A stretch of 64,000 bases of DNA from Alistipes senegalensis JC50 (GTDB taxonomy: Bacteria; Bacteroidota; Bacteroidia; Bacteroidales; Rikenellaceae). A program made the translations under genes and the position numbers. The notes beneath the pieces are model-generated. The model ran no database searches, was not told where the DNA came from, and saw nothing but the letters and a program-made list of their open reading frames with translations. Within the stretch, counting starts at the first letter, position 1. The number at the start of each line of letters is the position of its first letter. Below are positions 8,859-17,956 of this stretch, piece by piece. The stretch is taken from the NCBI RefSeq assembly GCF_025145645.1, contig NZ_CP102252.1, positions 3,224,001 through 3,288,000 of the forward strand, in the 5' to 3' direction.

Positions 8859-10415
8859 TCAATCCAGCAGGCGCACTTCGATGTCGTCGATGAAATAGTA
8901 GCTCGTGGGAGCCGCCGTTCCGTTCTTTTCGAAGAAGTTGAACGACGTGTTTTTCGACACGCCGCTGGCGATCAGCCGCACTTCGGTCCAGCCGTCGGTG
9001 CCGATCGTGGCGTTGGGAATGTAGGCCGACGTGGCGGGCGTGAATGCCATCTTTTCGCCGTCGATGTAGACCTCCTGATAGGTTCCCTTGTCGATCCAGC
9101 TCTGGAACGAGTCGGTCATGTTCGCTCCCTTGACGTAGCAGATCCGGAAGGTGATCTGCACGTTGTCCGAGGCGTCGGCGGGGATGTTCGTCAGCTTCGG
9201 CGTGTGGATTTTGCCGCGGCCCAGCGTGGGCGATCCGACACGCATGCAGCCCTGGAACTCGGCGCAGCGATAGAGATAGGTCCAGTCGTAGAGGTTGCGG
9301 TTGCGCATGTAGTCCGCCGTGACGTTGTTGGCGGCCGAAGGCGGCGCTACGTTCCACGAATTGGTGTAATCCGCCGTGCCGGCCGCGTTTTCCATCACGT
9401 AATAGGGAGCCTCCTCGACGCCCGTCGCCGATCCGTCCGCGGTCGTTCCGGCCAGACTGCCGCTGTTCCGCTGGTCTTCGGTCTGCGTGGGGGAATAGCC
9501 CTTCGTGTTGCCCACGTAGTCGCCGCCCCACACGCAGGCGTCGAAATGCTCGGCGAAGATCAGGTCGGCATCGGGGGCGTACTCGATCGCCGGGGTTTCG
9601 GTCACGACGTTGCGTTTGATCGTGCGCGGCGTCGGCGAATCGACGGTCATCGTCCGGTGCGAACGGTCGGTGATGCGGATTTTCAGCCCCGAGGCGTATT
9701 CGCGGGCGGGCATCACGATGTGGAAATCGGTTCCGTTCTCGCTCAGCGTCACGCCTTCGCCCGCACCGCCGCAGTTCATCACCAGGTGGTAGGAGCGGGC
9801 CGAACTCGTCTCGCCCGGTACGAGGATTTTATTTCCTGCATCGTCGGTCCCGAGCGTGGCGTAGCCCGAAACCGGGGTGCCCGAACGGTCCTCGACGAGG
9901 ATCGAATTGATCGTCGCCGAGCCTTTCAGCGTCAGTTTCAGCACGCCGCACATGTTGCGCAGCCGGATGTTCACGTAGCCCTTCTCTTCGTCGATGCCCG
10001 TCGCTTCGCCGTACATCGGCATCGCATTGCGGCCGAACGTGCCGGAACCGGCATGGAACTGCGCCAGCGGCAGTTTGAAATTGGCGGCTTCTTTCGTCTG
10101 CTGGAGGAAATTGCAGGCCGAGGGGAACACCGCTTCGTAGCGGTCGGCTTCGGGGACTTCGGGCACGGCGGCCGTTCCGTCTTCGAGCAGGAAGACTTCG
10201 TAGGCCGTGCCGTTGATGTCGATCATGTCGCCCGGCTGGAACTTCACCCGCAGGGCGTCGTCCAGTTCGGCGCGCGTGTCGGCTCCGGCGTCGAGGCGCA
10301 GCGAAACGTATTTCACCGGAGCGGCTCCAGTCTGCCCGCCGGCCTCTTCGGGGGTTTCGGAACACCCCGCTAACAGCAGGCAGCCGGCGATCAATAGGTT
10401 CTGTATCTTTTTCAT
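8859..10415 (-). CDS. Fimbrillin-like surface lipoprotein with C-terminal beta-sandwich
   Basis: A 518-residue lipoprotein (LLAGC, Cys18, then SETPEE). The N-terminal part (VKYVSLRLDAGADTRAELDD, FQPGDMIDINGTAYEV, RNMCGVLKLTLKG) resembles the fimbrillin-A-associated/Mfa-like fold. From about residue 290 (DADLIFAEHFDACVWGGDYVG) it changes to a lectin-like beta-sandwich with SYYFIDDIEVRLLD at the end, typical of proteins that present a carbohydrate-binding module. It is the sixth gene of the operon, between two other lipoproteins, and is likely a surface glycan-binding protein. An assembled pilus is unlikely in this setting. Confidence 0.7.
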   Translation of the reverse strand: MKKIQNLLIAGCLLLAGCSETPEEAGGQTGAAPVKYVSLRLDAGADTRAELDDALRVKFQPGDMIDINGTAYEVFLLEDGTAAVPEVPEADRYEAVFPSACNFLQQTKEAANFKLPLAQFHAGSGTFGRNAMPMYGEATGIDEEKGYVNIRLRNMCGVLKLTLKGSATINSILVEDRSGTPVSGYATLGTDDAGNKILVPGETSSARSYHLVMNCGGAGEGVTLSENGTDFHIVMPAREYASGLKIRITDRSHRTMTVDSPTPRTIKRNVVTETPAIEYAPDADLIFAEHFDACVWGGDYVGNTKGYSPTQTEDQRNSGSLAGTTADGSATGVEEAPYYVMENAAGTADYTNSWNVAPPSAANNVTADYMRNRNLYDWTYLYRCAEFQGCMRVGSPTLGRGKIHTPKLTNIPADASDNVQITFRICYVKGANMTDSFQSWIDKGTYQEVYIDGEKMAFTPATSAYIPNATIGTDGWTEVRLIASGVSKNTSFNFFEKNGTAAPTSYYFIDDIEVRLLD

Positions 10416-10435
10416 TTTCGCGTCTGTTTAGTCGG

Positions 10436-11461
10436 TTACCATTCGTTGTCGTCCTTTTCATTCTCCATTTGGTCGCCTTCCACGCCGCCGATGTCGCACT
10501 TCTCCTGGGTCAGGGTCACGTAGCCGGTGGTGATACCCCCCCCCTCGCCGTCGTCGTAGCGCAGGGCGATGCGCGCCGAACGCGGTGCGGTGGGATTGGC
10601 CGGGACCTTCACGCTCAGCAGCCCCGCTTCGCGGTCGATGCGGTAATTCGTCAGCCAGCCTTCGGCTCCGGTCAGGTAGTCGCATACGAGCGTTATGTCG
10701 CCGTAGATTTCCGGGATGTTGCACTCGAACGCCTGTTCGAACGTCTCGCCGTAGGCCGCCGCCGCGTGGGTCTCCTCGGCGGGCGTCATCGTCAGGCGCA
10801 GCGCTTCGGTGCTTTGCGTGACGGTGGCGCGGGTCTCGTAGCGCGTGCCGTTGCCGTCAGCGACCCAGAGGGTTATCGTGGCGAAGCGCATGGCTCCGGT
10901 CGTGTTGTCCGCCACCCTGAAGCGCAGCGATTCGTCGTCGAGCGTCACGTCGCCGATCCACCCTTCGCCGCTCTCCTCGCCATAGGCGATTTCGTGTTGC
11001 ACACGTGCCAGATCGGGGCCGAGGTTGCTGGAAAGGGTCATCGTCACGGGGCATCCCTCGCCCAGCAGCGCGACGCTTCCGGGCGTGACGGTCAGTGTCG
11101 GGTCGGCGATGCCCGCGGCCTGCGACATCACCACCTCGCAGGCGCGGTCTCCGGACTGGATGCGGATCGTCGCCTTGCGCGACAGACCGCCGTTGGCGTC
11201 GTATTCGAAGAGGAAATCGCCGTTTTCGCGGCCCGACTTCCGGTCGATCCGCGCCCATGCGTCCCCGGACTCCGAATCCACGGAGAGCGACCAGTTTCCG
11301 GTCGAGTAGACCATCACGCGGGTCATGCCCTCCGTCGCCGGCAGCGCGACCAGATTCTGATCCACGGCCAGCCGGATCGTCGGTTCGAACGGCTCGTTGC
11401 AGCCGCCCAGCGCCCCGCAGAGCGCCGCCAGCCATGCAATGCCTTTATAGCTGAATCTCAT
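10436..11461 (-). CDS. BACON-domain surface lipoprotein
   Basis: A 341-residue lipoprotein (LGGC, Cys21, then NEPFEP). It consists of successive Ig-like beta-domains. The first (about 30-117) is a BACON domain (TGNWSLSVDSESGDAWARIDR with a C-terminal MSQAAG strand), and two further domains end in VTQSTE and LTQEKC. BACON modules act as spacers or glycan-contact domains on surface proteins. The gene directly follows susD with an 18-base gap, the usual slot for a surface glycan-binding protein. Its DNA carries a run of nine G residues in the coding strand (10536-10544), discussed in the findings. Confidence 0.78.
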   Translation of the reverse strand: MRFSYKGIAWLAALCGALGGCNEPFEPTIRLAVDQNLVALPATEGMTRVMVYSTGNWSLSVDSESGDAWARIDRKSGRENGDFLFEYDANGGLSRKATIRIQSGDRACEVVMSQAAGIADPTLTVTPGSVALLGEGCPVTMTLSSNLGPDLARVQHEIAYGEESGEGWIGDVTLDDESLRFRVADNTTGAMRFATITLWVADGNGTRYETRATVTQSTEALRLTMTPAEETHAAAAYGETFEQAFECNIPEIYGDITLVCDYLTGAEGWLTNYRIDREAGLLSVKVPANPTAPRSARIALRYDDGEGGGITTGYVTLTQEKCDIGGVEGDQMENEKDDNEW

Positions 11462-11479
11462 AATGTTCCGTTTTTTAGG

Positions 11480-12979
11480 TTAAAGTCCGTATTTTTCATA
11501 CTCCTTGTTGTCGAGCGCATAGCCCGAGTAGACCACCTGCGTGTCGGGAATCGGGTAGTATTCGTGGCAGGGCAGGATGGCGTTGCGCACGGTTTCGTAG
11601 TCGGCCGATTCGAGGGTCTTGGTGTACCAGATGCCCCACCGCACGAGGTCGAACTTGCGCTGGAACTCGCCGATCAGCTCGCGGGCGCGCTCGTTCTGAA
11701 TCTCTTCGAGCGTGCGCTCCCAGCTCTTGAAGGCCGAGAACTCGGCGATGCCCGCACGGCTCTTCACCTGATTGAGATAATGCTTGGTCTGTTCGAGGTT
11801 CTCCTTCATGCACCAGCACTCGGCCATCATCAGCACGGCGTCGGCATAGCGGAACACCTTGTAGTTGTTCGAGTCGTAGCTGTCGCGCATGCCGGGACAC
11901 CAGAATTTGGGGCCCAGCCAGGGCCGTGTGGCGACGCTCTTGAACTCCTGCCCGCCGTACTCCCACGCGAGGTTCATCTCCACGCGGCGGTCGCCGCCCG
12001 TGCGGGTCTGCAAGCCGGCGCTGAACACCAGATTGGGCCGCATGCCGGGCCACACGTTGGCATCGTCGCCCAGCTCCTCGATCTTCACGCCGTCGAAAAT
12101 GTCCGACCCCGACTCGGCGGTGGTCTGGTTGGGCATGCAGATACAGGCGTAGTTCGAGGTGTAGATCAGCCCGCCGGAGGTGTAGGAGTGCTGGATTTCG
12201 AGGATCGACTCGGGGGTGTTCTTCATGCGGAACGGAATGTCCGAGAGCGGGTATTGGTCGAGCGTGCCGTAGATCTTTTCCAGTTCGCCCAGCGCTTCGA
12301 GCGCCGTGTCCCACTGTTTGTTCCACATCGCCATCTTGGCGGCGAGCATCCACCCGACGGCCGCACCCATGCGGTTGTCGGCGATCTCCGACGAACGCAC
12401 CTGGTCGAGGTCGGGAACGACCTCCATCAGCTCTTCGATCAGGTAGTTGCGCGTTTCGACGGCCGACATGCGCGGCAGGCGGGCCGTCTGGTTGAGCAGT
12501 TCCTCGGTGTTTACGTCGATCGTGTAGAAGGGCACGTCGCCGAAGACCGACGTGAGCAGGTAGTAGTACATCGCCCGCAGGATCACGCCCTCGGCCAGCA
12601 GTTTGCTGCGGTCGTCCTCGCTCACCGTGGCGTGGCGGATGCCTTCGATGGCGGCGTTGCAGTACATCACGGCCTTGTAGCATTGGGTCCACACCGTGGC
12701 TCCGTAGCCGGGCAGCGCGGGCGAGATTTCGAGGCGCGAATCGTAGACCGTCGGCGAATTGTGGTACAGCAGGTCGGTGACGCCTTCGGTCATCACGCCG
12801 AAATTGAAATTATAGATCGTCTTGAGCGGAATGTAGCAGCTGTTCAGTCCGGCGATGCACTCCGACTTGTTGCGGTAGAAATTGCTCCGGTTGACGAAAA
12901 ATTCGGGCGATTCCTGAAGCGAGCAGGCTCCTGCGAGCACCGCCGCGACCGTCAGCAAAACTATTTTCATCGGTTTCAT
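11480..12979 (-). CDS. SusD/RagB-family glycan-binding lipoprotein
   Basis: A 499-residue SusD homologue with lipobox LAGAC (Cys19). Translation may start at Met1 or at Met4, both giving the same signal. SusD helices are visible (CYKAVMYCNAAIEGIRHA, LLAEGVILRAMYYYLLTSVFGDVPFY). The C-terminal signatures FRYADAVLMMAECWCMKENLEQTKHYLNQVKSRAG and NERARELIGEFQRKFDLVRWG are also present. It is encoded 18 bases downstream of its SusC partner, with which it should form the outer-membrane importer of this operon. Confidence 0.94.
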   Translation of the reverse strand: MKPMKIVLLTVAAVLAGACSLQESPEFFVNRSNFYRNKSECIAGLNSCYIPLKTIYNFNFGVMTEGVTDLLYHNSPTVYDSRLEISPALPGYGATVWTQCYKAVMYCNAAIEGIRHATVSEDDRSKLLAEGVILRAMYYYLLTSVFGDVPFYTIDVNTEELLNQTARLPRMSAVETRNYLIEELMEVVPDLDQVRSSEIADNRMGAAVGWMLAAKMAMWNKQWDTALEALGELEKIYGTLDQYPLSDIPFRMKNTPESILEIQHSYTSGGLIYTSNYACICMPNQTTAESGSDIFDGVKIEELGDDANVWPGMRPNLVFSAGLQTRTGGDRRVEMNLAWEYGGQEFKSVATRPWLGPKFWCPGMRDSYDSNNYKVFRYADAVLMMAECWCMKENLEQTKHYLNQVKSRAGIAEFSAFKSWERTLEEIQNERARELIGEFQRKFDLVRWGIWYTKTLESADYETVRNAILPCHEYYPIPDTQVVYSGYALDNKEYEKYGL

Positions 12980-12997
12980 AATCGTAGTCGTTTTTGA

Positions 12998-15900
12998 TTA
13001 GTAGCGGATTTGGACGCTGAATATCACCGTGCGCGCCCGCGGATAGGCTCCCATGTCAACGCGCCGCAGCGTCGAGCTTTCGCTCGATGTCGAAACGTCG
13101 GGGTCGAAGCCGTTGTATTTCGACCACAGGTAGAGGTTTTCGCCGCTGACACTCAGCGTGATGTCCCGCAGCCATTTCACCCGCTTGCGCAGGTCGAACG
13201 TGTAGCCCACCGAGACGTTTTTCAGTCGCAGGTACGATGCGTCGTGCACTTGCAGGTCGCTCGGCACGTGCACCTGCACGGCGCCGGCGCGCGGCAGGTC
13301 GGAATCGGGGTTGCGCACCGGGTGCCACGAATTGGCCATGTAGCGGTACTGGTTCGAGGAGTAGGTTCCGGCCATGTAAAGCTCCGAATAGTTGTAGATC
13401 TTGCCGCCGAGCGAATAGGCGAAGTAGACGCCGACTTTCAGCTGCCCGATGTTGAACGTGTTTTGCAGGCCGCCGTAGATCGTGGGGTCGGCGTTGCCCA
13501 GATAGACCAGGTCCTTCTGGTCCAGCGAACCGTCGTTGTTGGTGTCGATGTAACGCGGCAGGCCGGGGCTGAGCGAGGTCGTGGCCGAAACGTAGGTGTT
13601 GGTCACCTTGTTGCGCTCGATCTCCTCCTGGTTGTGCCACACGCCGCCGTACTTGAAGCCCCAGAGGGCGTTGAGCGGACGGCCCTTGACATAGCCGTAC
13701 ATCATGTACTGGCTGTTGCCGGGGCTGTTCATGGCGCTGACGAAGTCCTCCGAGCCGATGTCCTCGACCATCTGCTTGTTGTGCGAGAGCGTGAGCGACG
13801 TGGACCACGAGAATTTGGGCTTGACGATGTTGCGCGTCTCGACGGTCAGCTCCACGCCCTTGTTCGACGTGCGGCCGATGTTCTCGAAGTGGCTCGTGAA
13901 TCCCGACTGCGAGGCTTTCTGGACCGACAGCAGCAGGTCGCGGGTCTTCGAAATGTAGGCTTCGAAGGTGATGTTCAGGCGTTTCTTGAACAGCGAGGCG
14001 TCGATGGCGGCGTTGTAGAGGTCGGTGGTCTCCCACGTGAGGTTGTCGCTCGCCACACGCACCGGATAGAACGCCGTCGATTGCGAGCCGCCCAGCAGAT
14101 AGCCGCCCGAGGTCGAGGTGTAGGCTTCGATCGAACGGTAGGGTTTGATGGCGTCGTTGCCCGTGCGGCCGGCGCTCAGGCGCAGTGACAGCTCCTCGAT
14201 CCAGCGCACGCGGCGCATGAAATATTCGTTCGAGATGTTCCACTTGACGGCTGCCGAGGGGAAGAAGCCCCACTTGTGGTTGGCCGCGAAGTTCGACGAA
14301 CCGTCGTAACGCCCGGTCAGCGTCAGGTAGTAGCGTTTCTTGTAGTTGTAGTTCACGCGGGCCAGCACCGACATCTTCGTGATGTAGTTGGTGTAGGAGG
14401 TGCTCGTGTAGTTCTCCTTGTCGTAGATGCCGTTCATGTTGTTCCACTTGTTGTCATCGACGATCAGCCCCTTGGCGTTGAGGTCGAAGCCGTTGAGGCG
14501 CGATTTCGAACCCGTGAAACCGCCCATCACGTCGAAATAGTGGCCCGTCTTGGAGGTGCGGGCGTAGGTCACGGTGTTTTCGGTCGAGAGCGTGCGCGTG
14601 TCGTACTCGGCGCGGTAGCCCTCGCCGCCCTCGCCCTCGTTCTTGACGGGAAGCGTGCTCGGATAGAAGCGGTAGTCGTGGCGCTGGTAGAGGTAGTAGG
14701 TGAATTTGCTGCTGATTTTCAGCCCCTCGACGGGTTTGATGTCCACGTACAGCGTGTTGGTCGAGGCGAAGCGTTCCAGCGTGTTTTCGTTCAGGTCGAT
14801 CGTGTAGCGCGGGTTGTTGATCGTCTGTCCCGAGCCGTAGAAGGGGTTGTAGGTGTCCTCGGGACGCAGCACGGGGGCCAGATAGGTCGCGGCGTTCCAC
14901 ACCGACGAACCGCCGATATTGGCCTTGTTGTTGGCTTCGTCGCGGTAGGAGAGCGACGAATTGACGCCCGCCGTGAACCATTTGGTGAAGTCGTGCGACA
15001 CGTTGACGCGGGCCGTCGTGCGCTGGAAACCGCTGTCGTCTACGATGCCCTGGATGTCGCTGTAACCCAGCGACACGAAATAGCTGCTGGTCTTCGAGCG
15101 GCCCGACACCGAGAGGTTGTAGTTCTGATAGGGTGCCGTGCGGGTGATCTCGTCGATCCAGTTGGTGCCCTTGCCCAGCGAATAGGGGTCGTTGTAGGTG
15201 TAGTCCTGAACCGGGCGGTTGCCCATCTGCCAGTTGAAATAGGTCACGTCGTTGCGGTAGAGGGCGAACTCCGTGGCGTTCATCACGTCGAGGTTGCGGG
15301 GCAGCTGCGAGAAGCCCATGTCGGCTTTGAGCGTGATCCACGGTTTGCTCACCGTGGGATTGCCCTTCTTCGTGGTGACGATGATGACGCCGTTCGAGCC
15401 GCGTGCGCCGTAGATGGCCGTCGATGAAGCGTCCTTGAGCACCGAGATCGACTCGATGTCGGCCGAATTGATGTCGCTCAGATCCTGCACGGCGTCGATG
15501 ATGCCGTCAACGACGATCAGCGGTTCGTTCGAGGCGGTGATCGAGCGGGTTCCGCGGATGCGGATCGAGGTCGAGGCGGTCGGGTCGCCCGACGTGGACA
15601 TGATGTCGGCGCCGGCCACGCGGCCCTGCAACGCCTGATCGACCGATACCACCGGAACGTCCTTGATGTCGCCCATCTTGACGTTGGTCACCGAACCCGT
15701 GAGGTCGGTCTTCTTCACCTCGCTGTAACCGATCACGACCACCTCGTCGATGTTCTTGTTGTCGGCCGTCAGCGCGATGTCGATCTGCGAGCGGTTGCCG
15801 ACCCGGATTTTCTGGGGCACATAGCCCAGGTAGGAGAAGTCGAGGACCGATTCGGCGGAGGGCACGGCGAGGCTCCAGGCGCCTTTGGCGTCGGTCGTGG

Positions 15901-16309
15901 TTCCCCGGGACGATCCCGAGAGCACGACGGTGACGCCGGCGAGCGGGTTTCTGTTGTCGCTGTCGGTGACGACGCCCTTCACCACGCCCGAGGTCCGGGC
16001 TGCGGGTTTCAGCGCGACATCGACCTGCGCCCGTCCTTCGGCGGGGACTTTCCGGGCCTGGTAGCCTTCGCGGGAGAATTCGAGCACGGCCGCGGCGGAG
16101 GGAACCCGGATGGCATAGGCGCCCTTCGCGTCGGTCGTGGTTGACACGGCCGAGCCGGAGAGCTTTACGCTCACGCCGGCGAGCGGCCTGCCGCTGTCGC
16201 CGTCGGTGACGGTTCCCCGGACCTCGGAGGCCGGCTGGGCCGCGAGGGTGGAGAGGGCAACCGATACCAGTACGGCCAGCGTACCGATCATTTTGCAGAG
16301 TTTTCTCAT
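12998..16309 (-). CDS. SusC/RagA TonB-dependent receptor with duplicated N-terminal domain
   Basis: A 1,103-residue outer-membrane importer. After a signal peptide (residues 1-24) come two CarboxypepD_reg-like domains in tandem, about 28-108 (EVRGTVTDGDSGRPLAGVSV) and about 116-200 (VVKGVVTDSDNRNPLAGVTV). The plug follows, with the conserved SusC segment ISVLKDASSTAIYGARGSNG, and then the barrel, ending in RTVIFSVQIRY. Most SusC proteins have one such domain. The pair is similar and probably arose by internal duplication. The gene lies between the phosphoesterases and susD. Substrate class is not evident from sequence. Confidence 0.95.
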   Translation of the reverse strand: MRKLCKMIGTLAVLVSVALSTLAAQPASEVRGTVTDGDSGRPLAGVSVKLSGSAVSTTTDAKGAYAIRVPSAAAVLEFSREGYQARKVPAEGRAQVDVALKPAARTSGVVKGVVTDSDNRNPLAGVTVVLSGSSRGTTTDAKGAWSLAVPSAESVLDFSYLGYVPQKIRVGNRSQIDIALTADNKNIDEVVVIGYSEVKKTDLTGSVTNVKMGDIKDVPVVSVDQALQGRVAGADIMSTSGDPTASTSIRIRGTRSITASNEPLIVVDGIIDAVQDLSDINSADIESISVLKDASSTAIYGARGSNGVIIVTTKKGNPTVSKPWITLKADMGFSQLPRNLDVMNATEFALYRNDVTYFNWQMGNRPVQDYTYNDPYSLGKGTNWIDEITRTAPYQNYNLSVSGRSKTSSYFVSLGYSDIQGIVDDSGFQRTTARVNVSHDFTKWFTAGVNSSLSYRDEANNKANIGGSSVWNAATYLAPVLRPEDTYNPFYGSGQTINNPRYTIDLNENTLERFASTNTLYVDIKPVEGLKISSKFTYYLYQRHDYRFYPSTLPVKNEGEGGEGYRAEYDTRTLSTENTVTYARTSKTGHYFDVMGGFTGSKSRLNGFDLNAKGLIVDDNKWNNMNGIYDKENYTSTSYTNYITKMSVLARVNYNYKKRYYLTLTGRYDGSSNFAANHKWGFFPSAAVKWNISNEYFMRRVRWIEELSLRLSAGRTGNDAIKPYRSIEAYTSTSGGYLLGGSQSTAFYPVRVASDNLTWETTDLYNAAIDASLFKKRLNITFEAYISKTRDLLLSVQKASQSGFTSHFENIGRTSNKGVELTVETRNIVKPKFSWSTSLTLSHNKQMVEDIGSEDFVSAMNSPGNSQYMMYGYVKGRPLNALWGFKYGGVWHNQEEIERNKVTNTYVSATTSLSPGLPRYIDTNNDGSLDQKDLVYLGNADPTIYGGLQNTFNIGQLKVGVYFAYSLGGKIYNYSELYMAGTYSSNQYRYMANSWHPVRNPDSDLPRAGAVQVHVPSDLQVHDASYLRLKNVSVGYTFDLRKRVKWLRDITLSVSGENLYLWSKYNGFDPDVSTSSESSTLRRVDMGAYPRARTVIFSVQIRY

Positions 16310-16340
16310 ATTGTCAGATAGTGTTTTAGGGGTGCTTCGT

Positions 16341-17930
16341 TCAGCGTTCGATCCGCGTGACTACGCGGAAGTCGCGGTTGCGGATATGGTCCGTGCCGAC
16401 GATCTCGATCTCGGCGCCGGGGTCCTTCGGGGTGTAGAGATAAAGACGCACGGGTTTCTGTTTGAGCCACGTGTAGCGTTCGTAGGGGATGATGCCCTCC
16501 TCGACCAGCGAACGGGCCAGCGGATCGTAGCGCTGGACCAGCTGTCCGCGTCCGTAGGTCAGCTCGCCGTTCTCGCGGCAGACGAAGGTCCAGTTGGGGG
16601 CCACGCCCCAGAAGAATACCAGCACCGACGGCGCGCCGCCCGCGGGGTCGAGGGCCGAGGAGCTTGCGATGCCCGTGTTCGAGGTGACGCCCTTGTTGTA
16701 GACACGGTACTGCTGTTTGCTGTTGCCGTTGGCCCAGTCGATGAGCGAGCGGCTTTCGAGGCGGTCGCCCCGGAAGACATACTCGGTGAAAGCGGCGGGG
16801 TAGCCGTTGCAGCAGATGCCCTGCCGGTACCACCAGTTGCCCGTGACGGCCGGATGGACGTACTCCACGATCCGGTCGCTGACGCGCGTCGTGCCTTCGG
16901 TGTGCCAGTCGCCCGTCATGATGGTCACGTCGTAGTCCTGCAACAGCACGAACAGTTCGTCCTTGTTTTTGAGGTTGTACCAGATGTCGTCCCAGGCGCC
17001 GTTGTTGGCTACGAGGGGCACGTGGCAGGCCACGACGAGCTGCCGGATCTCCGGATCGAGCGCCCGAAGGTCCTTGTAGAGCCATGCGAGCTGCTCCGGG
17101 GCGATGATCTTGTCGTATTTGTTGCGCCCGTGGTAGAGCATGTCGTCGAGCACGACGTAGTGGACCTTGCCGATGTTGAACGAGTAGTAGGTCGGCCCGA
17201 AATACTTGCGGTATTCGGCTTCGGCCTCGTAGTCGTTTTCGTATTTGTGGCAGTGGTCGTGGTTGCCGATGACGTGGTACATCAGAAACGGGGTGTCTTT
17301 GGCCAGACGCAGGTATTCGGCCATGCCCGTGTTGTTGCGGAACCAGTATTCCGAGTGGGTCATGTCGCCCAGGTTCAGCCCGTAGACCGGCGTGCGCCGC
17401 ATCAGGCTGTCGGCATATTCGACCAGCCGGGGCATGAAGTCGTCGCGGAACTGGATCGAGTCTACCGGGGCGATGACGTTGCCGCTGCCGGGCGGGATGT
17501 CGATCACGCGGCCCGAGACGTGTTCGTCGGCCACCACGAGCAGCGTGTAGTCGTCGTTGGCGGCGCGCGTGAGGTGGAAATCGAACTGCTGGACGCTCTT
17601 CTTGTCCGCCGTCTTGTCGAGGGCGTGGAAGAATTTGGGCAGGAATCCGGAATAGACCTCCGGGTCGTAGCCCCTCGGCGTGGAGATCATCACGAACTCC
17701 GAGCGCGACAGCTTGGTTTTGAGCCAGTAACGGCCCTCGGCATCGGTCTTCACGACGTTGAATCCGTCGGAGACGACGACCCCTTCGACGCCGCGTCCCT
17801 CGCATTCGACGTAGCCTTTGACCGTGGCTCCCGGTTTGTCGGGGAGGGGCGGCAGTCCGGCGCTCCGGACCGGCGCCGCAAGGAGTGCGGCGACAGCCAG
17901 GAAGAGCAGGATTTTTCTGTTTTTCATCAT
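16341..17930 (-). CDS. Exported calcineurin-like metallophosphatase (first paralogue)
   Basis: A 529-residue protein with a signal peptide (MMKNRKILLFLAVAALLAAP). The order is Metallophos_N Ig-like domain (ATVKGYVECEGRGVEGVVVS), central calcineurin-like domain and Metallophos_C domain. Metal-site motifs are ADEH, NLGDMTHSEYW, VIGNHDHCHK and VACHVPL. The last motif reads TGDWHTEG where the paralogue next door has SGHWHHAH, so the first His of the usual GHxH has become Asp. The enzyme should still bind a dinuclear metal centre, but activity is less certain. It lies 31 bases upstream of susC in the same operon, so it may dephosphorylate a glycan or phosphoester taken up by this system. Confidence 0.88.
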   Translation of the reverse strand: MMKNRKILLFLAVAALLAAPVRSAGLPPLPDKPGATVKGYVECEGRGVEGVVVSDGFNVVKTDAEGRYWLKTKLSRSEFVMISTPRGYDPEVYSGFLPKFFHALDKTADKKSVQQFDFHLTRAANDDYTLLVVADEHVSGRVIDIPPGSGNVIAPVDSIQFRDDFMPRLVEYADSLMRRTPVYGLNLGDMTHSEYWFRNNTGMAEYLRLAKDTPFLMYHVIGNHDHCHKYENDYEAEAEYRKYFGPTYYSFNIGKVHYVVLDDMLYHGRNKYDKIIAPEQLAWLYKDLRALDPEIRQLVVACHVPLVANNGAWDDIWYNLKNKDELFVLLQDYDVTIMTGDWHTEGTTRVSDRIVEYVHPAVTGNWWYRQGICCNGYPAAFTEYVFRGDRLESRSLIDWANGNSKQQYRVYNKGVTSNTGIASSSALDPAGGAPSVLVFFWGVAPNWTFVCRENGELTYGRGQLVQRYDPLARSLVEEGIIPYERYTWLKQKPVRLYLYTPKDPGAEIEIVGTDHIRNRDFRVVTRIER

Positions 17931-17956
17931 GTTGAAATCGGTATATGGGTTCGGAT

